Shown piece after piece: positions 26,129 to 35,263 of a DNA stretch of 64,000 bases. The notes under the pieces were generated by a model. The model saw only the letters and a program-made list of their open reading frames with translations. It had not been told where the DNA came from and did no database searches. The stretch is from the NCBI RefSeq assembly GCF_035918155.1, contig NZ_CP109327.1, positions 248,001-312,000 on the forward strand, written 5' to 3'. Numbering within the stretch: position 1 is the stretch's first letter; every line of letters begins with the position of its first letter. Position numbers and translations under genes: made by a program. This stretch comes from Streptomyces sp. NBC_01591 (lineage in GTDB: Bacteria > Actinomycetota > Actinomycetes > Streptomycetales > Streptomycetaceae).

Positions 26129-27271
26129 TCACCGCAGCCGGTCGGTCGCCTCGCACCCCTTCTGGCTCATGTCGCCGACGCAGCCCCACCCCTCAGTGAT
26201 GACCCACTCGAAGTACTGAACGGGGCGCAGCGGGATGGCTTCGGTGGTGAATGTGCCGGTGCCGCTCGGGATGCGCTGCTCGTGGGAGCCGCTCGTGTCG
26301 GTGTACGAGGCGACGATGTGCCACTCGCACGTGTGCGTGGACACCTCGGGCTGAATGCGGAATGCCACGTTGGACTGGCCGTTGCCCAGCTCGACAACGT
26401 TGCGGCGGAAGTACAGCTGGCCCTGCGAGGCGCCTTCGTCAAGGACGTACGGCCCTTTGGCCTTGTCCTTGCTCCCGCCGGTCAGGTCCCACAGCAAGCC
26501 CTGCCGGGACTCGGCTCCTGCCGACGGGAGGTGGACGACGGCCTGGGCTTCGGGTGCGCGGCATGCGTCCTTGACGGCCGTCATGTCATTGATCGTGAGT
26601 CCAGCACTGCGGTCGCTGTTGAGGTTGAGGTTGAACGTCTGCGACTGGCCGCGATTCTGGTTGCCGTCCTCAGGGTTCATCGCTTCCGAGGGATGTTCGA
26701 CGATGCGACCGCCCAGCGGCTTCAGGAACGCCCACGCCTCCGCGGAATTGCCCCTGAGAGCGGTGAGGCCGGCCTGTTCGCGGGCGGTCAGAGTCCGGTC
26801 GAGCAGTACGGTGATGACCTCGGGCATCTCCTGCTCGTAGTCGTGGGGCGTGACGGTCGAGACGAAGGCGGGCTGCTCGCGGTCGACCGACTTTTCCGCT
26901 TGCTTGTCCGAGCGCACCCGTTCCGTCGCCGTCGAGCGGTCCAGGACGAAAGTGGCGTAGTAGGCGAGGGCGAAGCCTGCCAGGACCACGAGGACCGCGA
27001 GGGTCGCGTATACCGCGCGCTGTGCGGGCGGCAGTCCGCGAAAGCCCGGCAGATGGTTGTCGGCCCACGCACCCCAGCCGCTCTCTCGCGGTGGCACGGG
27101 GTCCGAAGGGGCGGGCTGCGGGGCGGAGGCGGGGTCGTCGTCGGACGTTCGGTCGGCGGGCGTCTGTGCTGCGGTGCTGTTCGGCTCCGGTCTTTCCTCC
27201 TCCTCCTCCTCCTCCTCCTCCTCCGGTACATCCGGCTCGGAGGGAGGGCGAGAAGGCGGAGTCGTGGCCAT
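26129..27271 (-). CDS. Single-TM membrane protein with acidic low-complexity N-terminus
   Basis: 380 residues. A Pro/Glu-rich cytoplasmic N-terminus contains an uninterrupted run of ten Glu (a GAG/CTC microsatellite at about 27197-27227). A single TM segment (YATLAVLVVLAGFALAYYAT) follows at about residue 98. The external domain of about 260 residues has two pairs of Cys (CEWHIV, CVGDMSQKGC) and no family I recognise. ATG 27271 follows GGGGGACC. It lies 58 bases downstream of the beta-propeller lipoprotein and is probably in the same operon. Confidence 0.75.
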   Translation of the reverse strand: MATTPPSRPPSEPDVPEEEEEEEEEERPEPNSTAAQTPADRTSDDDPASAPQPAPSDPVPPRESGWGAWADNHLPGFRGLPPAQRAVYATLAVLVVLAGFALAYYATFVLDRSTATERVRSDKQAEKSVDREQPAFVSTVTPHDYEQEMPEVITVLLDRTLTAREQAGLTALRGNSAEAWAFLKPLGGRIVEHPSEAMNPEDGNQNRGQSQTFNLNLNSDRSAGLTINDMTAVKDACRAPEAQAVVHLPSAGAESRQGLLWDLTGGSKDKAKGPYVLDEGASQGQLYFRRNVVELGNGQSNVAFRIQPEVSTHTCEWHIVASYTDTSGSHEQRIPSGTGTFTTEAIPLRPVQYFEWVITEGWGCVGDMSQKGCEATDRLR

Positions 27272-27329
27272 GAGGTCCCCCGTGGATTGGATACGGAATG
27301 CCATCGGTCAGGGCGTGCGCCGAGGACTG

Positions 27330-28262
27330 TCAGGGGCGGGGTGGTGACCATCCAGGTGCGGGGCCGGTCGGGGAGGGTGCTGTCGGGCCTTGGCCGGTGT
27401 CGGCGTCGAGGGCGTAGACGTTTCCGTCGTTGCTCCCGAAGTACACCACCCCATCCGCCACCGCCGGCGTGGAGTTGACCTCCCCGCCCGTGGAGTAGGC
27501 CCACTTCTCGTTGCCGGTGGCCGCGTCCAGGGCGTACAGATTCTCGTCGCGGCTGCCGATGTACACCACCCCGCCTGCCACGGTGGCGGAGGACTCGATC
27601 TCGCCTTTGGCGGAGTAGGCCCACTCCTTTCCGCCGGTGGCGGCGTCCAAGCGGTATACGGAGCGCCTGCTGCCGAAGTAGACCGCTCCGTCGGCCGCCC
27701 ACGGCTTCGAGGTGATCCAGCCTCCGGAGTCGAAGGCCCACTTCTCGCGGCCTGAGCCCGCATCGAGGGCGTACATGTTCCCGTCGCGGGCGCCGACATA
27801 GACGACCCCGTCGGCCACGGCCGGCGAAGCGACGAAATCGTGCGCAGTGGTATAGGCCCACTTCTTCTTGCCAGTCACGGCATCCAAGGCGTAGACGTTC
27901 CCGTCATTGCTGCCGATATAGACGACCCCGTCGGCAACCGCAGGCGAGGCGGAGACCCAATTGTCCGTGTCGTAGGCCCACTTCCTGGCCCCGGTGGCGG
28001 CGTCCAGTGCGTACACGCCGCTGTCCCAGCTCCCGACGTACAGCACGCCGTCGACCACCATCGGTGTCGAGTGGACCCAACTGTTCGTGCGGAACGCCCA
28101 CTTTTTCTCACCGGAGTCGGCGTCCAAAGCGTAGACGTTGTTGTCGTCGGAGCCGATGTACACCAGCCCGTCGACTACTGTCGGCGACGACTGGACCTGG
28201 TCACCCGTACCGTAGACCCACTTCTCCCTGCCAGTGGCGGCGTCCAGGGCGCAAACCCCCTT
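27330..28262 (-). pseudogene. PQQ-like beta-propeller lipoprotein, C-terminal part
   Basis: At least seven beta-propeller repeats of about 40 residues are present, each with the signature VDGLVYIGSDDNNVYALDA or VADGVVYIGSNDGNVYALDA followed by a GxxKWAY strand. This is the PQQ-like/PQQ_2 fold used for extracellular scaffolding or binding; no quinoprotein ligands are evident. The N-terminus with the export signal is at 30438-30761. The ISKra4 element between them abolishes the gene. Confidence 0.88.
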
Positions 28263-28291
28263 GGGTGCAGATCCAATGAGGGTTCTGGCGA

Positions 28292-29815
28292 TCAAGCCGC
28301 TGGTATGAGCGTGTCGCGGTATCGGGCCTGGTGGTTGCGCGTGAACTCCTGTGTCTCGTGCCAGGCCCAGTAGGTGTCGAAGTCGCCGTTGCTGCGCAGG
28401 GCACGGAGTTTCAGGACGGCTTCGGCGCCGGAGAGGCCCCAGCGGGCTCCGGTGATGTCGAGGCGGTCTTTGACCAGGTGGCGGCACGCCCCCTCGATGA
28501 TCCCGGTGGCGATCGGGAAGCCTTCGGTCAGCGCGGTGTCGTAACGCAGGTAGGCGGCCTTGTTCTTCAGGTAACCGACGGCGTCGTCGATACCCTTGCG
28601 TGAGCCAGGCCTGAGCCCGACGGCGTCGGCGGCGGCGCTGATCGAGGCCGCGGCCTGCTCGGAGCCTCCGGCCAGGATGGTACGGGCCTGTCCGGCGACC
28701 CAGGCCTCGGCCGCGCGGTCGCCGGCCGGGTGCAGGCAGTGCGCGGCGCCCCACAGGTATTCGAGCACGTGGATGATGTCGATGACGATGTGCACGGTGA
28801 CGTTCCGGCGTGCTGCCTCGGCTCGGATGAGGTCGAGCTGGTGCCGGGCGCCGTCGACCAGCACGACCCAGGTCCGGCGGTGGGCGGGGTCGCGGGCTTC
28901 GGCCTGGTCGAATACCGCGGCGATGACTTGTTCGGCGGTGTCGTTCACCGAGCCGCACAGCCACTTGGACCTGGCTCTCGGTCCCGGGCGACACTCCTTC
29001 GCGGGGTCGGCGGGGTCGGCGATGATGTCGTCGACGCCGCGGACGGCGGGCTCGGTGTCGTAGACGGTGCCCAGGGTGGCCATCCGTTTGCGGCCGTGCT
29101 TCTCCCCGGGCGCGAGCCTGGTCGCCATCTTGTTGCCGCTCTTGGTCGCAGCGGCCTTCGCCGTGGCCTCGCGCAGCGCCTCGGGCCTTATCACCACGCC
29201 CTTGCCGTCGGTGGACAGCACCAGCAGCGTGGCGTCGGTGCACGGCTCGGGCACCAGGGCCTGGTAGAAAGCGTCGATGCCGGCCGCGGCGGCCACGGCG
29301 AGCTCCTGGACCTGCCTGTGGCCGACCCCGGCGCCGGTCAGCGCGTTGACGCGGTCGACCGCCTCGGCGAAGGAGCCGCGGGCGGACTCGGTGGCGGCGA
29401 GCCTGGCCAGCCCATGGCTGTGCATCCCGGCCGGCATGTTCAGCGCGGCGTCGGCCAGGTGCAGATCCGCCGAGCCGGTGGCCCGGTAGGCGATCCGGGT
29501 CGCGGTGACCTTCCCGAACACCGTGGCCAGGATCCGGCGTCGGCCCCGCTCGATCCGGGTGCGTTCAACCCCGGTCTCATCGACCACCTGCCCGGCCCGC
29601 CGCTCGCGCACCGCGCGCAGATCCAGATGGTCCTGGAACAGCTGCCGGGTCACCTCGCGCATGCGCGCCGCGAGCAGGTCTTCCAGCCCTGAATGCGTCA
29701 ACGCGGCGGCGTCCGGCGACGTCAGATCCTTGGCGACCTGCTCGAACAGGCCGCGGGCGGCGGCGAACGCGGTCTCGGCCACCGCCGGACCGCCGGTCTC
29801 CAGGGCGGCGCTCAC
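28292..29815 (-). CDS. ISKra4 family transposase
   Basis: 507 residues from GTG 29815, which overlaps the upstream stop (GTGA). An N-terminal HTH-like region is followed by the DDE/RNase H-like core: LLVLSTDGKGVVIRPEAL (Asp), TWVVLVDGARHQLDLI with HIVIDIIHVLEYLW, and a C-terminal GFPIATGIIEGACRHLVKDR stretch with the catalytic Glu. The frame is intact, and its TIRs and target duplication are clean, so this is a recent, possibly active insertion. Confidence 0.93.
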   Translation of the reverse strand: MSAALETGGPAVAETAFAAARGLFEQVAKDLTSPDAAALTHSGLEDLLAARMREVTRQLFQDHLDLRAVRERRAGQVVDETGVERTRIERGRRRILATVFGKVTATRIAYRATGSADLHLADAALNMPAGMHSHGLARLAATESARGSFAEAVDRVNALTGAGVGHRQVQELAVAAAAGIDAFYQALVPEPCTDATLLVLSTDGKGVVIRPEALREATAKAAATKSGNKMATRLAPGEKHGRKRMATLGTVYDTEPAVRGVDDIIADPADPAKECRPGPRARSKWLCGSVNDTAEQVIAAVFDQAEARDPAHRRTWVVLVDGARHQLDLIRAEAARRNVTVHIVIDIIHVLEYLWGAAHCLHPAGDRAAEAWVAGQARTILAGGSEQAAASISAAADAVGLRPGSRKGIDDAVGYLKNKAAYLRYDTALTEGFPIATGIIEGACRHLVKDRLDITGARWGLSGAEAVLKLRALRSNGDFDTYWAWHETQEFTRNHQARYRDTLIPAA

Positions 29816-30282
29816 CAGCCCAACTCCCGTCCGTCCACCCTGAACAGCCCCGGCGCAGTCTCGGCCAGGATCCCCCGCTCCACCAGGCGCTTCAGCTTCG
29901 AGCGCATGCCCTCCACGTGACGGGCCTCGGTCTGAAGCCCCAGCTCCACGCACACGTCCTTGCACCGCCACGCCGACCCCGACGTCGCGAACAGCGCGGT
30001 GATCCGCTGGTAGTCCGGCGACATCACCGTCACATCGCCCGCGGCCTCGGCGGCCAGCAGCGCCGCGGCAACATCGACCGGCCCGGACGCCGCCGGCACG
30101 GAGACATCACGTGTGGCCACCGGACCGTCGGCCAGCACCTGCTTCACCGTCTCCCGCGTGATCTGCAACCGGGACAGTTCAGCTTCCGCCTGGGACACCG
30201 CTTCGGAAAGCTCTGCGATCTGCTTGCGCAACTCCGCGACCCTGGCCCGGCATTCACTCTCTCTGGCATCCAACGCGGCCAT
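29812..30282 (-). CDS. ISKra4 accessory protein
   Basis: About 156 residues. An N-terminal coiled coil (AELRKQIAELSEAVSQAEAE) is followed by a winged-helix-like segment (LFATSGSAWRCKDVCVELGL, then EGMRSKLKRLVERGILAE). Its stop overlaps the transposase start by GTGA, implying coupled translation. Proteins of this kind precede the transposase in several actinobacterial ISKra4 elements; their role is not established. Start ATG 30282 is chosen from the coiled-coil onset. Confidence 0.75.
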   Translation of the reverse strand: MAALDARESECRARVAELRKQIAELSEAVSQAEAELSRLQITRETVKQVLADGPVATRDVSVPAASGPVDVAAALLAAEAAGDVTVMSPDYQRITALFATSGSAWRCKDVCVELGLQTEARHVEGMRSKLKRLVERGILAETAPGLFRVDGRELGW

Positions 30283-30437
30283 CAACGACGGCACCACACC
30301 ACCCCGCCTCACCCGGTGCCCGCACCCACGGCCGGCTCACCTCGCCGACGTTAGAGACCGCCCCACACCGGCACATCCCGAACCTCTGCGAATCACCCCA
30401 ACGAAGCACCCTCACAAGATCTGCACCCAACCCCCTT

Positions 30438-30761
30438 GGTGCCGCCGCCAACGTAGACGACCCCATCGACCACCGCCGGCAACGACTCGAGGACCTGGCC
30501 TCCGATGGTGTGACGCCAGGGGCGCCACGGCGTTGACTCAGGGATACGTCCCTCGCTGCCGTCTTGCTTGCGCCTGCTGCCGCCGTCGTCTTCCTTAGCG
30601 GAGCCGCCATCAGAACAACCGGCAGTAGTCGCACCGACCAATGAGGTCACCACACCAAGCCCGAGCCGCAGCGCTCCCCGGCGGCTAAGACTCTCCGTCA
30701 CGCCCCTCTGATCGACAAGCGAGCCGAACCGCCGCTGCCCACCTGACACTTGTCCAGCCAT
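30438..30761 (-). pseudogene. PQQ-like beta-propeller lipoprotein, N-terminal part
   Basis: It contains a twin-arginine-type stretch (SRRGALRLGLGVVTSLVG) and a lipobox (TAGC), then a Ser/Lys/Asp-rich linker and the first propeller strand (LPAVVDGVVYVGGG). The frame continues at 28262 after removal of the ISKra4 element. ATG 30761 has GGGGG upstream; GTG at 30653 is an alternative start. Confidence 0.8.
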
Positions 30762-31117
30762 CAAGAACCCCCGTTCTGGACACCGCAGCAACACCAAACG
30801 GGCACGCACACGACAGCGTTAACCCACGAAACTCACGACGACAGTCCCACACGCGGACCGGGTTCACGCAAGACAGGATTACGCCCTGTGGCCGGGGAGC
30901 GGCGGCTGATTCTCAACTCCTGACCGGTGCGGTGGCCTGCGCACTGCGACGAACCCGCGACTCCCGCTGGCTTCTTCCCGGACGACGCGCCGACCAGCCG
31001 CTCCACCCACACACGGTCACCAGCAGGCTGGACTCCCGGGAGAACCCGTGACAGTTGAATGAGCCCATCAGTATCAACCTCCGAATAGCGCAGGGTTGAA
31101 ACACCGACTCTTAACCA

Positions 31118-31285
31118 GTGGGCAAGGACGACCCCATCTACCTGCGCGTCCACGCCAGCCCCGAAGGACGCGACTACCACCAGCAGATCACGACACTGCG
31201 CCAAGCCGGCGCACCAGAAGACTGGCTGGCCCGCGCCTTTCCCCAGCAAGCGATCCAGCACTATCAGGCGGGGCAACTCCAGTAA
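31118..31285 (+). CDS. Small hypothetical protein
   Basis: A 55-residue frame follows directly on an in-frame TAA. It reads GKDDPIYLRVHASPEGRDYH, then RQAGAPEDWLARAFPQQ and a helical tail. Codon use and residue composition look genuinely coding, but no family is recognised and no ribosome site is clear. It could be the C-terminus of a truncated gene. Confidence 0.4.
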   Translation: MGKDDPIYLRVHASPEGRDYHQQITTLRQAGAPEDWLARAFPQQAIQHYQAGQLQ

Positions 31286-31321
31286 CGGAACGTCTGCCCA
31301 CCGATCGAGAGAAGGCCGCGC

Positions 31322-31573
31322 ATGCCTGGGCCGGACCTGCCGCCGCCGGCGGCTCCCATGACTGTGGAAGCCCTACTCACCCGGTGGCCCACCGCCGCGC
31401 AGAAGGTGGAAACTTCTCCACGGAGTGCTCGTCTTCGCTGGCGACTTCGACGAGCGTGACCTGGAGACAGCACGCCGTACCTACCCGGGCCGTCGTCCGG
31501 TGCTGAACGCCGACAGCGGCCTGGAAGTACATCCGGCCGGGCCTGGAGCCCCCACACCGCTCGTGAGCTGAAC
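31322..31573 (+). pseudogene. Frameshifted small gene remnant
   Basis: ATG 31322 opens a frame with MTVEALLTRWPTAAQKV (from the second ATG, 31358). A believable continuation, HGVLVFAGDFDERDLETARR and TYPGRRPVLNADSGLEV, lies in another frame from about 31415. The shift occurs in the GGAAACTTCTCC region. Weak evidence; function unknown. Confidence 0.3.
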
Positions 31574-31769
31574 GCCTCCCGAATCAGGGGAATGGCATGG
31601 CCCAGGGCTCGCGCCGCAGCGACGCGAGCGTCGTCATGCCGGTCTTTTGGCTGGGACGGGTCCATCTACGCCGGGACAGCCGCCGTGTACCTGCCTCGGG
31701 CACCCGCCCCGGGCTGTCAACGAAGACCAGGCCGCGCTGAGGTTCTCCCCGGCGTGCGGGAGGTGCTGA

Positions 31770-31908
31770 TCAGCTGGTCAGGGCGGTTGACGGGGGCTTC
31801 AGGTACGTTCGTTTGGCCGTTGCCTGGTCGGCGTAGTACTTCTCCACGAACTCGACCGGAGAGGTAGCCGGCGCTTCTGGATGCGCCGTGAGTCATAGAA
31901 GCCGTTCA
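31770..31908 (-). pseudogene. IS3 family transposase C-terminal remnant
   Basis: The minus strand reads FYDSRRIQKR and then, after small frame slips, GYLS.PVEFVEKYYADQAT and LKPPSTALTS, the conserved end of streptomycete IS3 OrfB proteins. The rest of the element is absent. Confidence 0.65.
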
Positions 31909-31913
31909 GGCTC

Positions 31914-32200
31914 TTACCACTGGCGGCGCAGCTGGACGCACTCCGCAGTGATCTGGGCGAGGAGGTCGGTGTCGTCGGCGGGCGCAGGGCGTTGCAAGCG
32001 GTGCAGCAGGTCCCGGTGCAGGCGCAGCGCGTCATCGCTGCCGGTGGCGGCCAGGACAGCTGACCACAGGGGACTGCCCGGGAGGGTCTTGTTCTCCGCT
32101 GTCTCCAGCAGTGTCAGTTTGTCCTGGTGGGTGAGGCGGCTCAGCTCATGCTGCCCGGTCTTGTCTCCTATCTCGCGCCCGGCATGCTCCTTCCGCGCTC
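31914..32200 (-). pseudogene. Orphan C-terminal ORF
   Basis: A minus-strand open frame ends at a stop at 31914-31916. It reads SRLTHQDKLTLLETAENKTL, PLWSAVLAATGSDDALRLHR and DLLAQITAECVQLRRQW, a convincing helical protein, but no start codon is apparent before the frame runs into 32200-32220. Probably the tail of a truncated gene of unknown function. Confidence 0.4.
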
Positions 32201-32278
32201 CGCTGGCGGAGTGAACGCGCAGAAGATCGCCCGCATCCGGCCAGGGCGGCCGGGAAGTCTGGTGCCGTAATCAAAACT

Positions 32279-32674
32279 GTGAAGCGTGTCGCGGCCTTCG
32301 CCGCCCTGGCCCTCATGCCGCTCGCCGCCACCACCGCCACCGCCTCCGCCGCCTCTCCGGCCGGCGGGGTGCGGGCGGCGATCGACTGCCCGTCCGGCTA
32401 CGTCTGCATCTACCCCGAGATCAACTTCGGCGGCCAGCCCTGGGTCCGCCGAGCCGTCGACGGCAGCGTCAAAGACCTGCCCTCCGCGATCCGGGACCGG
32501 GGCAGCTCCATCCGGAACAATTCTGACCGAACCGCCCGCGTCTACGAGAAGCGGAACTACTCCGGCCGCTGGGTGTGCGTGACCCGCAGCGGCGGCTCCA
32601 TCCACGACCTGCGCGGCTACAACCTCAACGACCAGACCCGATCCCTGAAGATCAACCGCAACGACTGCGGCTGA
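32279..32674 (+). CDS. Secreted peptidase inhibitor family I36 (beta/gamma-crystallin fold) protein
   Basis: 131 residues. A signal peptide (VAAFAALALMPLAATTATASA) precedes the mature domain, which has the I36 layout: DCPSGYVCIYPEINFGG, SIRNNSDRTARVYEKRNYSG and WVCVTRSGGSI. Four Cys are expected to form two disulfides (DCPSGYVC; WVC..NDC). Relatives inhibit metallo- or serine peptidases, or act as calcium-binding crystallin folds. GTG 32279 starts the signal peptide. A strong terminator follows. Confidence 0.85.
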   Translation: MKRVAAFAALALMPLAATTATASAASPAGGVRAAIDCPSGYVCIYPEINFGGQPWVRRAVDGSVKDLPSAIRDRGSSIRNNSDRTARVYEKRNYSGRWVCVTRSGGSIHDLRGYNLNDQTRSLKINRNDCG

Positions 32675-32688
32675 CCCGGCCACGAACC

Positions 32689-32723
32689 GGTGGCCCACCC
32701 CCATTCCTCCGAGGTGGGCCACC
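32689..32723. terminator. Hairpin terminator after the I36 inhibitor gene
   Basis: GGTGGCCCACC pairs perfectly with GGTGGGCCACC around a 13-base loop, 14 bases after the stop codon. Confidence 0.8.
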
Positions 32724-32962
32724 CTCGTGTCTCACGACCGCGCCGGCGGCGGCCGTTTCGATCTAGTGGACCTGGGACACCTTGGCCGCCTGCCCCGAGG
32801 AACGACGGAACGGTCCGTCCTTTCTCTCGGGCTTGAAGTCGAGTGGACGCGACGGGCGCCACGTTTTCCCAGCTCAGTGGCATGACTCGTTCGGTGCCGT
32901 GTGCGCGACAGGTGTCGTGGATACAGGCTCGTTCCGATGCCAGACCGTGGCGCGTTGGCTGT

Positions 32963-33619
32963 TCAGCGCTGGTGCCAGACCAGCGTGTAGCGCCAAAACA
33001 GTCGCCGGCGCAGCCGTGCGCCGGGTAGTTCATGGCGAGCCTCGCGCACGATGTCTGCGAAATTCATGGTCGCCGGTCGGGTCGGGGCAGTCATCGAGGT
33101 CGGTCGCGGTGACTTGCGGCCCTTGTTCTTGATCCATGCCATGGCGACATTCGACGGAATGGCGACGGCATCGATCAGGTAGTCACTCCGAGACTGTGGG
33201 CGGTAGAGACCGATGACGACCAGGGTTCCGCCGGGGGCCAGGTGCTGCCGAAAGCGGGTGAGGGCGTCACTAAACGGCAGGTGATGGATGGTGGCGACAC
33301 ATGTGATGACGTCGTAGGGACCAGGGGGTATCTCGTTCAATGCGTCTCCGACGGTGAAGGTCACCGGGGCTGCCGGGGCTGTGAGCTCCCGCGCGCGAGC
33401 GACGATGTCGGCGTCCACGTCGACGCCGTGCACCACTCCTGCCCGTGAGGCCAGGAGCCTGGCAAGGTCACCGCTGCCCGATCCGACGTCCAGGGCGCTG
33501 TTGAAGCGTCTCGGGAGCTGGCGCAGGATCCACTGGTGGTAATGGGCGTTGTGGTCCCAGGGATGGGTGGCATGGAACTGTTCAAGTGCTCGAAGGATGC
33601 GGGGCAGCAGTGTCGTCAT
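32963..33619 (-). CDS. Class I SAM-dependent methyltransferase
   Basis: 218 residues. Motif I ALDVGSGSGDLARLLA binds SAM; the acidic loop follows (HGVDVDADIV); then VTFTVGDALNEIP, YDVITCVATIHHLP and LAPGGTLVVIGLYRP, the motif III strand. A basic C-terminal tail (GARLRRRLFWRYTLVWHQR) is typical of streptomycete enzymes of this subgroup. The substrate is unknown. It lies 70 bases downstream of the DUF6262/tnpC-like gene on the same strand, so it may be cargo of the Tn554-like element. Confidence 0.85.
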   Translation of the reverse strand: MTTLLPRILRALEQFHATHPWDHNAHYHQWILRQLPRRFNSALDVGSGSGDLARLLASRAGVVHGVDVDADIVARARELTAPAAPVTFTVGDALNEIPPGPYDVITCVATIHHLPFSDALTRFRQHLAPGGTLVVIGLYRPQSRSDYLIDAVAIPSNVAMAWIKNKGRKSPRPTSMTAPTRPATMNFADIVREARHELPGARLRRRLFWRYTLVWHQR

Positions 33620-33689
33620 GGCGTGAGTCCATCAGAGGTCGGTCGTCTGGGACACCGTCGTCGGGTGACCGCTGACGGCGATGATGCGG

Positions 33690-34214
33690 TCAGCGGTTGA
33701 GCTGGGCCATCAGCTCACGGTTCGCGGCGCGGGCGGCTTCGAGGTCCTCGTCCCGTTCCGCAAGCTCGCCGCGGAGGTCGAGAATCTGCTGTTCCAGCTC
33801 GGTGGCGCGGCGTGTGAGCGTCTCGATGTCGGCCGGGGCGCCGAGGCCGGATGCTTCCCAAGCCGTCTGGCCCAGAGCCTCGGACAGGCGCCGTTCGAGC
33901 CGGGTGATGTGCGCGGCCAGTCTCCCGTTGCGGGCCGTGAGGTTCGCGACGTCGGCCAGCAGCGACTTGCGGCTGACCTGCGTTCCGGCAGTCGTGCTGG
34001 GCAGGGGCTGGCCCGCGCGGGCGATGACGGCTGCGTGCAGATCACCGTGGCGGTGAATCAGGCTGCGGTGAACGCCGGCGGCACGGGCGACCGAGGAAAC
34101 GCTGATCTCCTCGCCGGCGGAGACCAGTTGGTCGAGGGCTTTGAACACTCGGTTTCTTCGACGGTCGGAGTCAGCGGCCCGCGCTCGGGTCAGGTGGTCC
34201 GGTGATGCGCTCAC
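33690..34214 (-). CDS. DUF6262 (TnpC-like) protein of a Tn554-like element
   Basis: 174 residues. An N-terminal HTH (EISVSSVARAAGVHRSLIHR) is followed by a long coiled coil (about 95-170, with ELEQQILDLRGELAERDEDL). This is the small third partner found after the two tyrosine recombinases of actinobacterial Tn554-like elements. GTG 34214 overlaps the tnpB stop (GTGA). In Tn554 the third protein influences orientation and frequency of transposition. Confidence 0.8.
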   Translation of the reverse strand: MSASPDHLTRARAADSDRRRNRVFKALDQLVSAGEEISVSSVARAAGVHRSLIHRHGDLHAAVIARAGQPLPSTTAGTQVSRKSLLADVANLTARNGRLAAHITRLERRLSEALGQTAWEASGLGAPADIETLTRRATELEQQILDLRGELAERDEDLEAARAANRELMAQLNR

Positions 34215-34753
34215 GCGTCACGCTCCAGCCGCAGGTCCGGCTCGGGCGGACGGATGCCGGGCATGCCCAGGGAGACGGTGCGGGACTTGCGCAGGGTCCG
34301 GGTGGCGTCCTTGATCTGCTCGCGTTCGTCCTCGGTGAGCCCGTCGAGGTCGGTCTCGACGCGGCGGATCAATGTGCGGATGCGCTTGATCTCCTCGTCG
34401 GACGGAGTCGCTTCGGTGCGGGCCCAGGCGTCGAGGTCCGAGGCCGCGGCGAGACGTTCGCGGTCCCTCAGCAGGGTGTCCAGGTAGGTCCGCAGCTCCG
34501 GCAAGTACGACGGGTCAGTGCGGAAGTGGTCGCAGCCGACGCAGCGAAACCGGAACGGGCAGCTGTGACCGCCGGCCTTGACGTTGCTCGGTTCGACGCA
34601 GATGCCGTAGGGGACGGACACCTGGCCGATCCGCAGGCGGGCGTGCTCGTGCTCCAGGAGCTGGCGGGCCTGGGTCCAAATCTTGTTGCCGTGCCGGTCG
34701 AACTGGTGCGAGACAAGTTTGTCGACCGCGGCCCGGGTGCGTTTTTCCGTGAC
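34211..34753 (-). pseudogene. Tn554-like large tyrosine recombinase (tnpB), C-terminal part
   Basis: It begins VTEKRTRAAVDKLVSHQFDR at 34753 and contains the family's Cys-rich tail: CVEPSNVKAGGHSCPFRFRC and CDHFRTDPSYLPEL, then a coiled region. The preceding part of the same gene ends QTTQQYYR at 39344. Joining the two restores QQYYRVTEKRTRAAV exactly in frame, so element B lies between. Confidence 0.85.
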
Positions 34754-34831
34754 TAATGGTGACGTCGGGTATTGGAACTGTCCGAATGCCTTGGGCGTGA
34801 TCGCACCCGATGACACCATTGGCCATGTAGG

Positions 34832-35257
34832 TCACTCATCACAGTCCAACGTGAACTCGCCGGTAGCGCTGTCGCGAGTGGCGTGGCAGCGGCGGGGTGC
34901 CAGAGAGAACTCCGCTTCGGCCCACCTGGCGATCGCCAGCGCGAGGGCCACCTCTGCGTAATCGACCTCGAAGATCTCCAGTGCTCGGACTGCGATCAGT
35001 ATGTAAGGGCTGCTTTCGACGAGTTCGATGTCGCCAGAGACCTTGCCCAGGCCGACTCGCAGCGTGGCGACTTCACTCTCGGTGAGTGTCAGCCGACTGC
35101 CGTAGTAGGCGTTGTTGACCTCGGAAGCGTCTAGCCAGACCCGGTCGCTGACGGGGGCGCCGGCAGTTGGCGGGACCGTCAGCCGGATGGCTTCGGCTGC
35201 GATCCCGAGAAACAGTCCGAAGCCACTCTTCTGCACTTTGTAGCGATAGGTTCGCAT
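34832..35257 (-). CDS. Hypothetical protein, cargo of element B
   Basis: 141 residues. N-terminal MRTYRYKVQKSGFGLFLGIA is followed by a mixed alpha/beta sequence with acidic C-terminal half (VSGDIELVESSPYILIAVRA, ALAIARWAEAEFSL). No motif is recognised. It starts 6 bases after the stop of the large zinc-ribbon gene and occupies the place held by the GNAT gene in element A, so I infer cargo. It is likely expressed with the element operon. Confidence 0.7.
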   Translation of the reverse strand: MRTYRYKVQKSGFGLFLGIAAEAIRLTVPPTAGAPVSDRVWLDASEVNNAYYGSRLTLTESEVATLRVGLGKVSGDIELVESSPYILIAVRALEIFEVDYAEVALALAIARWAEAEFSLAPRRCHATRDSATGEFTLDCDE

Positions 35258-35263
35258 TGGATC

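Larger units (their letters stand above)
28263..30428 (-). mobile_element. ISKra4 family insertion sequence with 9-bp target duplication
   Basis: The 2166-base element is bounded by inverted repeats GGGTGCAGATC (28263-) and GATCTGCACCC (-30428) and flanked by the direct repeat AACCCCCTT (28254-28262 and 30429-30437). It carries two overlapping genes. The beta-propeller gene is read through once one copy of the duplication is removed (GGTKGVCALDAATG), which confirms the ends. Confidence 0.93.

Noticed and set aside
32168..32722. 184-codon minus-strand ORF opposite the I36 inhibitor
   Set aside because: Shadow; the plus strand has a signal peptide, I36 motifs and a following terminator.
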